From Serripes groenlandicus (lineage: Eukaryota > Mollusca > Bivalvia > Cardiida > Cardiidae): DNA of 64,000 bases. The position numbers were made by a program, and so were the translations under genes. The notes under the pieces were generated by a model. The model was not told where the DNA came from. It was given only the letters and a program-made list of their open reading frames with translations, and did no database searches. Location of the stretch: NCBI GenBank assembly GCA_031761405.1, contig JASEVX010000006.1:27857533-27921532 (forward strand). Reading direction: 5' to 3'. Numbering within the stretch: the stretch's first letter is position 1; every line of letters begins with the position of its first letter. Positions 1 through 11,639 of the stretch are shown in pieces.

Positions 1-800
1 TTGGCAAAAAGAGGAAATATAGAAAGTCTAAGTAGGTTGAACTACGTGTAAGTACGGTCAACTACATTCAACTACGAGCAAAGTGGCTAGGGTTAACTAG
101 GGTATCACTACGTCTAACTACGAGTAACTACGATACACTACGTATAAACTACGTCCTAAGTACGCGCAACTACGGTAAATTAGAGTCAACTGCGTTAAGC
201 TACGGTAAAACGTTGTGGCTGCGCCTGCGCAGTACGGGTAAGCTACAGTCATTGTCCTTTTGGAAGTTGACGAGCCAACATTGCTGATCGCTTATTCTGC
301 CATGCCACCTAGGAAGAAACGATGTTCTTCCGAAACTGCTGCAAACACATGTACAGTGGGTGCTGTAGGTATTATAATGACCAGGAACTCCTAAACAACA
401 TTTCTTATTAGTTGACCCTAGTTATCCGTACTATGAATATACTTCAAACGTAGTTCAACCCTAGTAGATCCCTAGTTGACCTTAGTGTTAACCATAGTGT
501 TGATGTGTTTTGGCAGGTACTACGGTCAACTACGGTACACACTACGGTTAAGTAAGGTCAATTACGGTTAACTAAGGTCAACTACGTTCAAACTACGGTC
601 ACAGTAGGGTCACAACATCGTACTTAACCGTAACCAATTTTTGAACATGTTGAACAAGTATGTGCTTACTACGGGCAAATCATAAGTTCAAACTACGTTC
701 ATTACTACGTTGAGCTACGGTTATCTACGTGTAACTACGTTCAACTACGTTCAACTACGTTTAATACGTTCAACTACGACCAACTACGGTCATTCCCCAC
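1..800. repeat. Degenerate ACTACG short tandem repeat domain
   Basis: The motif AACTACG followed by G or T recurs dozens of times at spacings of about 10-11 bp, densest at 40-240 and 520-800, with variants such as CAACTACGTT and CAACTACGGT. Unit length drifts, so this is an old degenerate minisatellite. The stretch 240-420 is less repetitive and 430-520 carries the motif partly in reverse (AGTTGACC). No open reading frame of note lies here. It continues off the left edge of the window. Confidence 0.75.
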
Positions 801-894
801 TACGGTCAACTACGTAAGATGTGACCACAAATTTCTTGACACACGATTTTCCCTAATTTTCTCCATTAATTGATTATTTGTTGTTTAACGCTCA

Positions 895-1130
895 TTCAAC
901 AATTGATCAGTTATATCACGGCGTTTCCTTGGTAAGTTACCAGTACTACTGGTCCATGTATCCTGACACCAGCCACTCAGTCGTGATGCTAACTCCGCAA
1001 CCCTGAGCGTCAAGGAGTGCAGCCATTATCACCATTTGTAAAGTCTTTGGTATGACCCGACCGGGGATCGAACACTCGATCTCCCGCTCTCGAGGCGAAC
1101 GCTCTACCACTACACCACTGAGTCGGTTCT
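895..1130 (-). mobile_element. tRNA-derived SINE, copy 1 of 4
   Basis: Read on the minus strand the element starts with a tRNA-like head: a box A-like GTGTAGTGGTAGAGC near 1117-1101 and a box B-like GTTCGATCC at 1073-1065. A body and tail running to about 900 follow. The same body occurs at 24463-24663, 38425-38645 and 62052-62278 with 10-25 percent divergence. The tRNA-like head is not called as a functional tRNA because it is always attached to the same body. Confidence 0.75.
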
Positions 1131-1344
1131 ATATGTTATAGTTGCTGATATAACCAGTATAAAATAGATAGCGGACTAAAAGTGGGGACACTTAAAGGTC
1201 ATTTCAAAGCAATGTTCTTACTAATTAAAATAGGAACGGAATTAACGGACACCAACAAACCATTGAAAGACTCATTAATTAATCATAATTTATCTTATTT
1301 TAAATCTATATCTATCCTAAATTAGAACTTTTAGTTACAGTTTA

Positions 1345-1790
1345 TAAATGTTTTCAAAACCGTCTGCTTCAAATTTCATAAAACATTGTGGAATAAGGAG
1401 AAAGTATGCACAATGAGTAGTTTCCCCTTTCCATTGTTTGTTCTCATTTATCCTTAATAACGACTATCAGATATACTTCTTACATATTCTCTAGTATCTA
1501 CCTTTATAAGTACATTTACATAATTTACAATATGATACATTTATTAATTTATGTTTACTTCTTGAAACGTTGTGGGAAAATGAGAACGTCCGTCTCAGAT
1601 GTTTTCAAAATCGTCTGCTGCAGGTTTCTTATATTTCCCTCATAACTTTTTACACATATTTGTCTTGGAAGTCGTTTTATACATTAACCTCTTGCAGACA
1701 CAGTATTTGGAATAATTTTCTTAGTTTTGTCACAATGATTTCAATAGTCGTGTGCTGTGGAGAAGTCTTAATCGGCTGGTAATGTGCGAA
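1345..1790. repeat. Fragments of TTAA foldback MITE, block A copy
   Basis: Two partial copies of the foldback repeat characterised by the core GTTTTCAAAA, C or G, then CGTCTGCT are visible at about 1345-1440 and 1560-1800. The second stretch matches 45900-46130 and the first matches 38900-38980, which helps tie block A to block B. The short open frame at 1570-1782 lies inside this repeat and is not considered a gene. Confidence 0.55.
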
Positions 1791-1799
1791 TTGCTTTCA

Positions 1800-2795
1800 A
1801 TAATCGTGTGCTGCGGATTTTTTTTTTTTATAATACTTTCTTAATTTGCATGTAATGTGCGAATTGAGGGCACAGTCATATTTAATGATGCTTTCATTTA
1901 TAGAGAAAATTTTCGCTTAAAGTCTTTTCCTCTTTCTGACGCAGCTTATAAAATATTATAGCAAAAGTAAAAAAATACTTTTTTCTAATATTTACATTCA
2001 TAGAGCTTTTTTTATGGGTTTTACGCCTTTTTCCACATGTATTTATAGATCTGTCTATATATATGATGTCTCGACATGCTTTGAAAGTCGTTTCATGCCT
2101 TGATCAACTCACACTCTTAAAGGGAGAGAGAGAGATGTACTATTTAATGTTATCATGCAATGACCAGATTACGCGACGTATAACACTGGTATGATAAACT
2201 TTTATCTTTATCAGCCTACTTAATTTTAGAAATGACGTAATCGCTGGAACTACTTTTCTTAAATATAGATAAGCCGTTCCACCAGAAAACCAACTGTTTT
2301 GACAGCGATAAGTATCGACTTGGATCACCCTAAGCATGCCGCGCAGGCTAACTGGACAGACACGTTTCGACTCCTGTGGATTTTCTGTTTCAGTCGGAAC
2401 TCTTTAGCTTCCGTATGACGTGTGTACACAATGTAATTCGGCGCCTATTTGTGCACGCGGGTGACGTCATTCTAGTTTAGGTGACGTCATTTATTAATGG
2501 GCTTTTGTTATTGTGAATGCTATTTCTTAAAACTAGTAAGAATGAGTGTTTATTATATAACCTATAAATAGACGCCTTTTCATTGGCTAAAAAGTAATTT
2601 TTTAGAAAAAGTATCTAGCGATATTCACCGGTTTTTTTCTGATATTCACCAGTTTTATACATAGTAACAGGGGAAGACCGGGGAATCCCATGAGCCGCCT
2701 ATTAATATCCTTCGCCTTTATCCGTACGCTACGGAATTTTCCTAGGCGCGTTCCGAATGACCACGGAAACTTCCGAAGCTCGTTCGGATGATCAT
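1800..2795. other. AT-rich stretch without recognised gene
   Basis: No exon-like open frame or known repeat is recognised. A paired cAMP-response-element-like palindrome is listed separately. Short open frames at 2140-2337 and 2742-2939 are not supported by any family resemblance. Confidence 0.5.
2462..2489. promoter_or_regulatory. Pair of CRE-like palindromes
   Basis: Two identical GGTGACGTCAT motifs, each containing the perfect TGACGTCA palindrome bound by CREB/ATF bZIP factors, occur at 2462-2469 and 2482-2489, 20 bp or about two helical turns apart. No gene start is identified next to them, so a regulatory role is only a possibility; they could also belong to an unrecognised transposon end. 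Confidence 0.3.
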
Positions 2796-2799
2796 GACA

Positions 2800-2958
2800 A
2801 TATTATATAAATATGGCATGGCTTCCAGTGTGACAGTACATATTGTCAACATGAAGAAAATACTGTTAGCCGAGGCGAAGCCGAGGTTAACAGTATTTAC
2901 CCGAATGTTGACAATATGTACTGTAACACTGGAAACCATGCAATATTTATTTTATTAT
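2800..2958. repeat. Long inverted repeat 1 (palindromic cluster)
   Basis: The left arm (about 2800-2878) is nearly the reverse complement of the right arm (about 2882-2958). The outer arms share TTCCAGTGTgACAGTACATA with one mismatch. An inner pair TACTGTTAgCC and GGTTAACAGTA closes around a centre rich in GAGGC. The whole would fold into a roughly 70-bp hairpin. First of four unrelated palindromes in a row. Confidence 0.85.
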
Positions 2959-3057
2959 ACCGAACAAAATTACACGTTTATTCAATTTATTCTGTACCTT
3001 TGTAGGGGAGGTGAACATAGGTAGATCTACTACAATGTAACACACACATATGAATAT

Positions 3058-3179
3058 ACCGGTTAACAGTATACTGTTACATGGCACGCGCGTCTAAAAA
3101 GTGACGTTATTGTTTGAAATGCACGTGCATAACCAACATTTTATCGCGCGTGCCATGTAACAGTATACTGTTAACCGGT
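3058..3179. repeat. Long inverted repeat 2, perfect 35-bp arms
   Basis: Arms at 3058-3092 and 3145-3179 are exact reverse complements, starting ACCGGTTAACAGTATACTG, and enclose about 52 bp. Each arm itself contains the palindrome AACAGTATACTGTT. No coding capacity. Confidence 0.9.
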
Positions 3180-3289
3180 CAAAAACAAACTGTTATCATG
3201 AGACAGTAAGAAATTGCCCATGATGAGTATATGAGAATTTAACATTACAAAGTCACGTGAGGTATAATAAGATAAATTGAGGGTTATAT

Positions 3290-3446
3290 AATAAAACAGT
3301 TATGGGCTTTTCAGCTGTTATACATGATGTTGATATGTACCAAAAAAAATCATTATTGACCTCGGCTATCGCCTCGGTCAATAATGATTTTTTTGGTGCA
3401 TATCACATCATGTATAACAGCTGAAAAGGCCATAATTGTATAATAT
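3290..3446. repeat. Long inverted repeat 3
   Basis: Arms of about 75 bp with few mismatches share TTTTCAGCTGTTATACATGA and AATCATTATTGACC. They close around a centre CTCGGCTATCGCCTCGG that resembles the centre of palindrome 1. Would fold into a nearly continuous hairpin. Confidence 0.85.
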
Positions 3447-3474
3447 TTACCTGAAAACATAATTTTACATGCAA

Positions 3475-3607
3475 GATAAATAGAATATTACGTCCCTGAC
3501 TTTCGACATAAACTTTATCAGACTCGTCTGTTAGAAAGGATAATTGTCCCAACCTCGTCAGATAAAGTTCATATAGTACGTCAGGGACATAATATTCTCT
3601 ATTTATC
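3475..3607. repeat. Long inverted repeat 4
   Basis: Arms share GATAAATAGA, AATATTACGTCCCTGAC (one mismatch) and ACTTTATC, with a less well paired middle around 3510-3560. Lies only 29 bp from palindrome 3 and ends the cluster. Confidence 0.8.
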
Positions 3608-4982
3608 GAATTATTTCAGACTGTTGACGTGACATATATAATTCGCATTAAACAGGCGGTCTAGTTGAAGTTTCTATTGAGTTAAATCAACGAATTAATA
3701 GAGATTGTAAATTGCTCAACATTTGCTGAAGACCGCAATTGTAGAACCTATATTTTGTCTAGGAACGTTAATAATCTATTGAGTGTTCGAGGTTTTGATG
3801 AACGTTTCTCGATACACATTTAAAGAGTGACTTATGTGATTTCATATAGGTAAAGTATTTTTTTTAAAGTTTAGTATTAATTGTATTGTTGAATTTCTTA
3901 ACCCAAAAGTTCCATCTTCCATTTTTGTCAAACCCCTGATATGGAGCATACAATTATACTAGAAAGTAATTCGTAATTTACGTTGCCTATTAGAGTTGTC
4001 TCTTTTTGTCAGTGTAACCTTTCTTGCAATAAAACTGATATCATTCAAAGTCATTCAAATATTTTAACCAATAATAAAATGTGCTATTTTTTATTGTATT
4101 TTTAATTTACATTCATTGTGTTCTACTAATGTAGGCGTAATTCCGAAATAATAAAGCATAAACGTATAAACTAAACAACAAATGCTTGTGTGATTTTATA
4201 TTATATTTGTTTAATTATTTTATTTATTCTTCTTATACAATTTTATCTATTCTGAAACTTCTGCAAAACAAAAGAAGTTTTAATTATTTTTCCAAACTAT
4301 GTTCTAGTTTGTTCCTATCGACATATCCTAACCATGGTATGTTCATACCTTGCATAAATGTCATTACCCAATCTGCACCTGGCTGACATCACTCAAAAAT
4401 CACATTCCAGCAGTACCTTCAGTACTTTTATTTCAATAAGTGTCTGCTGACGTGATAACGTCGTTGTTTGATACTACTAAATACTGAACTATACACAGAC
4501 ATAATAACTAGACCACTTTAGACGCGTATATTTTCTTATCACTACTGAACATATTGAAATATGCTTTTGGAGGCAAATATGCCCGACTAAGTACTATTAT
4601 TACATCATCTGGGGTGCAACTAATAGAATCAACATTAATATTGAAGCACACTGTTTGAGTACCCGCTTAGATATTCAAATATCCAATGGAGTAGAAATTC
4701 ATTATTTGAAAAGACAATATCATGTATCATGATCTAATTGCCTTTTTTTGAAGGATACATATCAAAGTAGTAAGTAAGCATAGAACTAATGAATTACAAA
4801 CAACAAAGTGTGAAATAATGAATATTATTTCTTATGACAGGGCTAATTTCCATGTATACAGTATTTATGTATGACAGGGCTATTTTGAACCAGGAAATGT
4901 ACTGTATTAACTGTCTACGTTATACGTGCCCTATGTGATGTAAGAGGCTACCAATGACTATACATATAGGAACCATTCTCAT
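3608..4982. other. AT-rich intergenic stretch
   Basis: No gene is recognised. The segment 4081-4260 is clearly homologous to 46500-46660 and marks continuation of the block A/block B duplication. The open frame at 4186-4386 lies in that AT-rich segment and shows no protein resemblance. Confidence 0.55.
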
Positions 4983-5436
4983 TTACCAGATCGGCGATTG
5001 CCGACTCTCGATGCTTAACATGTTATTTAAAGTATTTCTTGAAACCAGCACCTGTGTTTGACTACTAGTATGCCACAAACGTTGCTTTATTAACTCGGAC
5101 TGCTCAGATTTCTGCTCAAATATGTCACCCAGAAGGCGAACCACTGGATCGTACATTTCTTCATTGTCCGAGATATTGTTAATTTTGGCGATATTTGCCG
5201 AATTTTCTTGCTGATGTTTTGCTTGGTTATGCCTTTTCATGTTTTATTTTCTATCGAATATTCTATCACTTTAGGATAATCCTTTTTCTTGATACGTTTT
5301 ACTTTCACCATTCCCTTCTGCTGGGAGTGTCTGCTGCATTCATGATAAGGTTTGCAGTTGTCTGCATATTTATACGTTCCAACTCTAACTTCGCTCTATT
5401 TACTTCAGCCTGTATTGGTGTTACAACTTGTATCAT
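4983..5436 (-). pseudogene. Possible decayed coding fragment, unknown family
   Basis: Minus-strand frames show protein-like composition in two pieces. One is about 43 residues starting near 5436, with VVTPIQAEVNRAKLELERIN, rich in charged residues. The other is an 85-residue frame at 5240-4983 with DPVVRLLGDIFEQKSEQSEL. They are in different frames and separated by a stop, so if this was ever a gene it is now broken. Only the upstream edge is conserved in block B (about 46683-46720). The family is not recognised; it may be part of an old transposon. Confidence 0.2.
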
Positions 5437-5682
5437 ATAATTCCGTTTATTTGACAAGGATCGCATATAAGACTTGAACGGATTTGTAATCGTTTAGGAC
5501 TCGGAATGTATGTACTTAAATTCATTATAATTTTCTCACAAAGACAGCCCCGCATAAAGGGGTACAATGCAAGAAAGAAATCACTCCGCAAAGACGGTTC
5601 CCGTCATTTTGCCCACAATTGGGCTTGGTCAAATTACCATCTAATAAAACAATTCCAGTGCATCATATTCATATTTACAATG

Positions 5683-5810
5683 ATACTTCTACTACCACCA
5701 CAACGAAGGGTTTTTAGAAATCTTTGGTATGCACCGACCTGGGATCGATCCAGGATTTCCTCATTGGAGGCGTCTGCTCTAACAACTACACCATCTAGTC
5801 GGCGCCGTTT
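5683..5810 (-). mobile_element. Second tRNA-derived SINE type, block A copy
   Basis: On the minus strand a tRNA-like head begins near 5806, with a box A-like TGTAGTTGTTAGAGCAG and a box B-like GGATCGATCCC. The tail continues toward about 5683. A diverged copy sits at the corresponding place of block B (about 47100-47225). The body differs from the SINE at 895-1130, so these are separate families. The open frame at 5506-5919 runs across it and is not accepted as a gene. Confidence 0.6.
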
Positions 5811-6874
5811 CTTAAACACGGCTACATCTTCGTACAACATGCACATCACCAATGGTTTTTTCCGGAGCAGACGTCTTGAACCTTCTCCTACTTGCAGACG
5901 TATGACAGGCCATCTTTAATCGTACTACTACAATCTCTTAACAGATCGTGCTTCAAGTATCGGGAAAAGTAAAAGAAAAAGCAAAAGAAAATTAGAATTG
6001 ATTAAATTTGAATTGACAGAAAACAAAACAGTACCTGCGTGAAATGATCTGGTTCCGGAAGTATATTTACCAATTGTGTATTGCGATTTAGACAAGTATG
6101 ATATTTCCTTCTTAACGTTAAACTTATATAACACCCTGTCCAAAGATTTGGGATTTGCAAGCACTTGTGTACAGTGAATTTTTGAGCGAACATGTTCATT
6201 GACACCGCTCAGAAGAGCCTTTCCACCTACATTTAATTAAGTCCTAGATGCATATTTTGACAAAATCAAGAAGCCTTGCCCCACTAGTTTTCCGTTTACG
6301 TTAACGTTAAATGATGTTAAAGTGGAATGTCATTAATACCTTTAATCGAAAGACGCGGCTCATATTTACTTTTGTTTTTATGAGTACTTGGGTCTCGTTT
6401 GAGTCTCGTCAACAGAAACCGGATCATCGAGAATGTTCTAACTGTGGCGGTCCAGACCGTGTAGTCCAATTATTAGTATTAGCATAATTATAATATCTGC
6501 ATACATATAAAATAAGTTTCCTTTTATATACTAACACCCGAACTACCATTATTCGACAAGTAGAGTTGTAGATCCTTTAAAAATGAGTAGAACATCAATG
6601 AACAAGGTTATCCCAGTTTATAATTGATAACTCCGAATAACTACTGCTATGTCTATCTTTACAATCAACACATTTATGCATGGTGCGTTAGGTGCATAGC
6701 TATATATCGATAAATCAAATTGTATCAATATTGTTAACATTCTTTTCAAGGATAAGAAGGCTAAAAATAGCATCGGTTTTAGTTAAGCCTTTTATATCAT
6801 TCTGTTCACCCCTGTCACTGAGACGGTTACGTAGAACACATGGATGAATATACTTAAGGGATACGACTACCTAA
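5811..6874. other. Duplicated intergenic stretch
   Basis: Homologous to about 47226-48543 of block B. Contains a dispersed segment (about 6241-6480, with GACGCGGCTCATATTTA) that recurs near 13211-13570, 47660-47830, 50940-51050 and 59700-59930. No gene is seen. Confidence 0.55.
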
Positions 6875-8138
6875 GGCCGGTATTCCATAGTTCCGCGATC
6901 CGTATCCGTTTCCGCGTCCGCGTCCGTGTCCGGGAAAAATGGCCCAACAAAGAAAACGTTGGGTACATTCCATACGTGCGTGGCGTGACCGCGCACGTGT
7001 TCGGGTCCGTGTCGTTTCGCACACGGAAACGGACGCTTCACAGATGGTCTTAGTAAGAGAAAGATGCCCAGTACCAATGCTTTATCGGAGCTTGAGTCTA
7101 AAGAAATCACCGAAACACTGCTAGAAATGGTTCGAAAACCTCCGACTTTTTATGGTGTTACGACGCCAGATTACAGAAAGGAATTGTATTGCAAATGACC
7201 ACACAATTAATGGAATTTGTTGTTATCATCGCTACATGTTTTTATTTCTATTCATATAGTGACCACTTAATTGACAACATGTCTTTAAACTTAATGTTTT
7301 GCAATATTGCAGTTTACCATTTTTCTGTTGTAGACATGAACTTATAAATATTTGCCACCAACATATAGTTAATTAGTGTTACGTTTTATTAAAAGGCAAA
7401 TATATTTCAAGACTATTCTGCGTTTCGAATAAGTCAAGCTATTCAACTATTGTCATATTCTTGTTGTCGTTGTTGCTGTCATGCAAATACTTTATCATTA
7501 CCTTTACATCTTTAGACATAATCTCATCAACTTTCATACATTATTCCAACTAAGAACCTCAAGTCTATCATTCACTTTGATGGAATTGTACCCCTTTGTA
7601 AACAACAAGCATTTGCATCTGCATGATATCCTCTAGATTTCCGGGCGATGACATCAGAGTTGGCTGGCGAACATTACGTGACACTAACGTCACAAGAAAA
7701 CAGAGCTGATCAGCAAAAAAGAAGTCTCCGAGCATGGTGAATGTTGGATCTGCCAGGGGTACAACTATAAGCTATCCGTTAGGACTTGATACATGACCAT
7801 GCAGTCATTGGACTGGTTGTATTGCCAATGTGTTGCATTATTATGTGGTTGTTAACAGCACTATAACTGGGTACATATATGTCCACAAATTGTAATGCTT
7901 TGTACATTTGAATACCTTATTTTTCTTCAGTGATATTGGTCTTTCAGTGTTTTGTAAGTATGCACAGGCTAGTTGCTCGAAGTTCAAAATCGTTAAAAGA
8001 CTATATGATACAATTCACGCTAGTAAAATACGAAATGTTAGACGGGTGAATTGAATACATACCCACGGATGCACGGAGACGGACGCGTACAGGTGCGCGG
8101 ACACGGACATCGGATTACGAAACTATGGAATATCGGTC
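6875..8138. mobile_element. Harbinger-like non-autonomous DNA transposon
   Basis: The left end GGCCGGTATTCCATAGTT and the right end, read in reverse as GACCGATATTCCATAGTT, form terminal inverted repeats followed by runs of CCGTGTCCG-type sequence. It is flanked by TAA (6872-6874) and TTA (8139-8141). Block B has the site empty: CTACCTAATGTATACC at 48538-48553. A 3-bp TWA target duplication is typical of PIF/Harbinger elements. No transposase frame is visible in the 1264 bp, so it would depend on another element. The 60-80 residue open frames inside it arise from the GC-rich ends. Confidence 0.75.
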
Positions 8139-8520
8139 TTATGTGTACCACGATAAATATTGACTTCGTTAATATCGCAGAGGTAATGCAAAGGAAACCT
8201 TTCCCTCCATTCATCAATAATAATATTATAAAAGTCAGTCAAATAAACTGCTATTATATGACCAATATAAATCAAATATTCGTTTATGATTAAATCCAAA
8301 TAATATGCTTTTCTCTTAGCCGCGTTAACCACTTTTAAATTAAAGGGTTCGTGTAATTTACTAAACATCGGGTGATCATATGATAACTTATCTACACGAA
8401 AATCGTCTGCATTCCGATTTGGCGCGCAGTTTATACCGTCTGCCATAATTTGTATATGGTTGAAAAACTGTTCGGTTCTGATATCACTGGTATTATTTTT
8501 TTCTTTTCATAATGTAAGTC
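8123..8520 (-). pseudogene. Conserved relic frame of unknown family, block A copy
   Basis: A minus-strand frame at 8446-8123 reads MADGINCAPNRNADDF, then KLHEPFNLKVVNAAKRKAYY. Block B has the same peptide at about 48880-48701, nearly unchanged. Upstream of the Met, similarity continues at the DNA level toward 8500 but is not open. The amino-acid text is protein-like, with no low complexity. I do not recognise the family. The end of the frame at 8123-8138 runs into the Harbinger-like element, so its last residues are not original. Confidence 0.35.
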
Positions 8521-9660
8521 TCGTTAGCATTGTGCTCTAAATATAGCTCTGAGAGCTCTTCCCAGGAACCAATCCTCTAAATCAGAGCAGTAAGCTTTAG
8601 TTGAATACGTTGATCACTGCCGAGATGAACACTCCCTGAGCATCCATTGTAATCCTGTTTACACTATCTTAGGATCCGGTTCCTTCGTCAAAACCAGAAA
8701 TTAGCACACAAATCTTACAATTGGAGCCGTTTTCAACTGCTTCCCAAAGGGTTCCGGTTTTATTAATGTGATCTGGCAGACTTTAGACCCCCGTCTAAAC
8801 ACCCTGGCCGCGATCTCCTCCTTCGGTCGACATGTCCCTAAGTTTGAGGTTTAACAAGAATGACCATCCACCAAAATATCTATGAAATGATATAATGATC
8901 ATATCTCCTCTACATATGGTTGAACATCTAACAACACATACAGCTGACAGTAAAGATACAGATCAGGCAGCTGCAGCACCAATGGTCATAACTATCAAAT
9001 CAAATAAGAGCCAACAAAGGACCTTGCAACAATCTATCAATCTATGTTGCCGAGCTGACCGCAATCCAAAATGCCTTTAACTAGACAATTATCAACTAGC
9101 CACACAAAGTTGTTATTCTGGGGGTGATCAAATTACTCTTGCAATAACAGAACGATACTCCATTATAGGAGAATAATAAGATCAAGTTGTCTAATGCTTC
9201 CTGATAACATACAGAAGCAGCCTATTTCTAAGCAAGGAACTAGACTTAAAACTGAATATCCATTTGTACATAAACGTATCGTTTTAAAACTTAAGTGCGT
9301 TTTTGCTCTATCGAAGTTCATGCTTATATCATTATTGATTTATTTAAATACAAGTCAATTTAAAATAGTTTTATGTATGGATTCCTTTTACATTCCGTAA
9401 ATATGGATTAAACGTTTAAATAAAATAAAAATCATCTCTACTTCCAAAATATCGACAAAAGACAAAATGTAAACAAATAATATACGACGGTAAAAGTATA
9501 CTTTTACGAAAACCGAAAAATAGAATCGTAATTAGTCGTAGGAGAGAATCCCCACGAGCTGTATACTTTCGGAAATGTCCGACTCCATTCCTCTGTTTCA
9601 GAAATGTCCGAACGTTTAACTTCAACCTATTCCTGTAGGGATGCTTAGACATTTCGGACA
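8521..9660. other. Duplicated intergenic stretch
   Basis: Matches 48900-49860 of block B with small indels; 8890-9560 is especially close. Short frames at 8895-9080 and 49211-49408 are similar to each other, but they follow from the DNA similarity. No splice-supported gene is seen. Confidence 0.5.
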
Positions 9661-10327
9661 AGGAGACATTTTAGACCTGCCAGCGTGACCACATATCGGG
9701 ATTTCTCTTTGTCCTTACTAAGTACATTAATTTAAGGTAATTACTTTTAAAACATCACTTTTACATATACATGTGTGAGCTTTATAAATAAAAAACAAAA
9801 GTCAAAGGCCAGTTTATTAATTGATTGTATGTACATTTTTATGTAAGCGGAATTCATACTGTCTAGTCTAAACAGTAAGAACTGAATTGGTTACCTGCCT
9901 CATACGCTTTATTAGTTCGATAGTATGTTAAACCGGCAACCATTAAACAAGAGGCTCGCGCTAAATGTAATCTGGTTCCTTACATGCTATGATATATTAC
10001 GCAGTAACTAGACGAAGAAGCCAAGACCCGTATTCACCAAACTTTTCAATTTAGATTTTTGACTAAAGCTAAATCTTATTATTTAGTTCACTTTTTGGAT
10101 TCCCGGTAATTTAGATGTGCGTATTTACCAGCGCGTTTAAAACCGATCTCAATTAAACCATGCATTCATCTATAGTCTATTTATAGATTTACCCTTATTT
10201 TTATTTTTTTTCGTAATTTCACATAAATGGCATCTCAATGTTTCAATCATCCTAACTTTTTTAACAATCTGACTTTCGTTCCGTAAGAAAACCAACAATT
10301 CTTACATCGCGTGACCATGGAAGGGAA

Positions 10328-10533
10328 ACAAAAACACGACCTTGACATGTGTAAAAAACATCAGAAATTAGGAAATTCTATAAAGTATAATCATTGAAAA
10401 CAGTTGAAAACATTATGGCAAAAGGAGAAACAAAAACACGATCTTGACATGTGTAAACAAAATAGAAATTAGGAAATTCTATAAAGTATAATCATTGAAA
10501 ACAGTTGAAAACATTATGGCAAAAGGAGAAACT
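10328..10533. repeat. Two-copy tandem duplication inside a foldback MITE
   Basis: A unit of about 103 bp starting ACAAAAACACGA and ending GCAAAAGGAGAAAC occurs twice back to back (10328-10431 and 10432-10533) with only a few differences. The rest of the MITE, with GTTTTTCAAAAGTCGTCTG, follows to about 10612. Confidence 0.8.
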
Positions 10534-11005
10534 GCTAATTTTGAGCAATGTCTCCTTTAGTCACGATGTTTTTCAAAAGTCGTCTGCCACAAACACAAAA
10601 GGTCACAGATTTTAACACCAAAATTTGGGAGAGCCTATATTGGAAATGGCTACGTCATAGGGCGTGAGGATTTTACTCAAATCATCCGCATCAGCACACA
10701 TTCCGCATTTGGATAGTTTTAGTGTTAATTGCATAATAAAATCAATTTGCATTTTTGTGTGGTAAGTTTTTGGTAATGAATCAACATGAATTCATGATCA
10801 GACTGATATCTTCCTCTCAAGGTTTTCCCCCTTTTCGTATGGTCTGGTACAAAAAACGACAAATTTGGGACAGAAGTGAAATAGATTTTCCGAATTAATC
10901 CAAATTAATTGGTGGGTATACCGATAATCATAATATATTATATATCTCATAATTGAAATAAAACGGAATGGGGTGCAAATAAGACATAATGGACAGTTTT
11001 GGACA

Positions 11006-11311
11006 ATTAACCCTTTCCCACATACGGCAAGTCTGCACCAGACAACTTTGAAACCATCTAGGCAAAACTGTGTACAAAACTCTTATGGTTGATTATATTT
11101 TGACACTATTTCAACAAATTTCAATCATGTCACGGTCAAAACTTAGAACTTCTTGCTAAATGAAGGTATAAGTTATGGACATAAAGTAGAAAACATTGTA
11201 GCAAAAGGATAAATTCCTTGTGAGCAATTTCTCCTTTTGTCACAATGTTTTCAAAAGTCGTCTGCTGCAGCAGCTTCACAATGCATATGTTATAAGGAAC
11301 TGGTTACCAAA
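11006..11311. mobile_element. TTAA-type foldback MITE
   Basis: Begins TTAACCCTTTCCCAC. The second half carries the family core: GCAAAAGGATAAAT, GAGCAATTTCTCCTTTTGTC and TTTTCAAAAGTCGTCTGCTG. The core is self-complementary and would fold. The right border is diverged. TTAA at the ends suggests piggyBac-like mobilisation, by analogy with the better copy at 45149-45377. Confidence 0.6.
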
Positions 11312-11639
11312 ATATTGACTTGATCCACCCATTGAATTGTACATTTATTGTTTCATTGAAAAACTTACCAGTGAAAGATTGGCCGCTTTAAGATTAATGT
11401 TAACTGTACGAACATTGTAGACGTGCCCACATTTTCTCTCTTGTCAGTGTTTTGGATTACGTTAACATTGAAATGCGTTTCCTTGAATTTCTGAATGCTA
11501 ATCACGACAAGAGTTGACATTATTGTCATCCACTCGAGATTGTGCTTTTGAAATCCGACAGCTTTGATTTTGAATTGCTCCATTTGCCATGATAATTTAA
11601 ACTCTTACTATCATTTATGGAGTTTTCCATGTTTTGCAC

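Noticed and set aside
1065..1117. tRNA gene-like box A and box B
   Set aside because: The same head is attached to a common body in four places, which marks a SINE rather than a tRNA gene.
6844..7124. Arg-rich frames at the Harbinger-like left end
   Set aside because: They come from CCGTGTCCG-type terminal repeats and lie in an element absent from block B.
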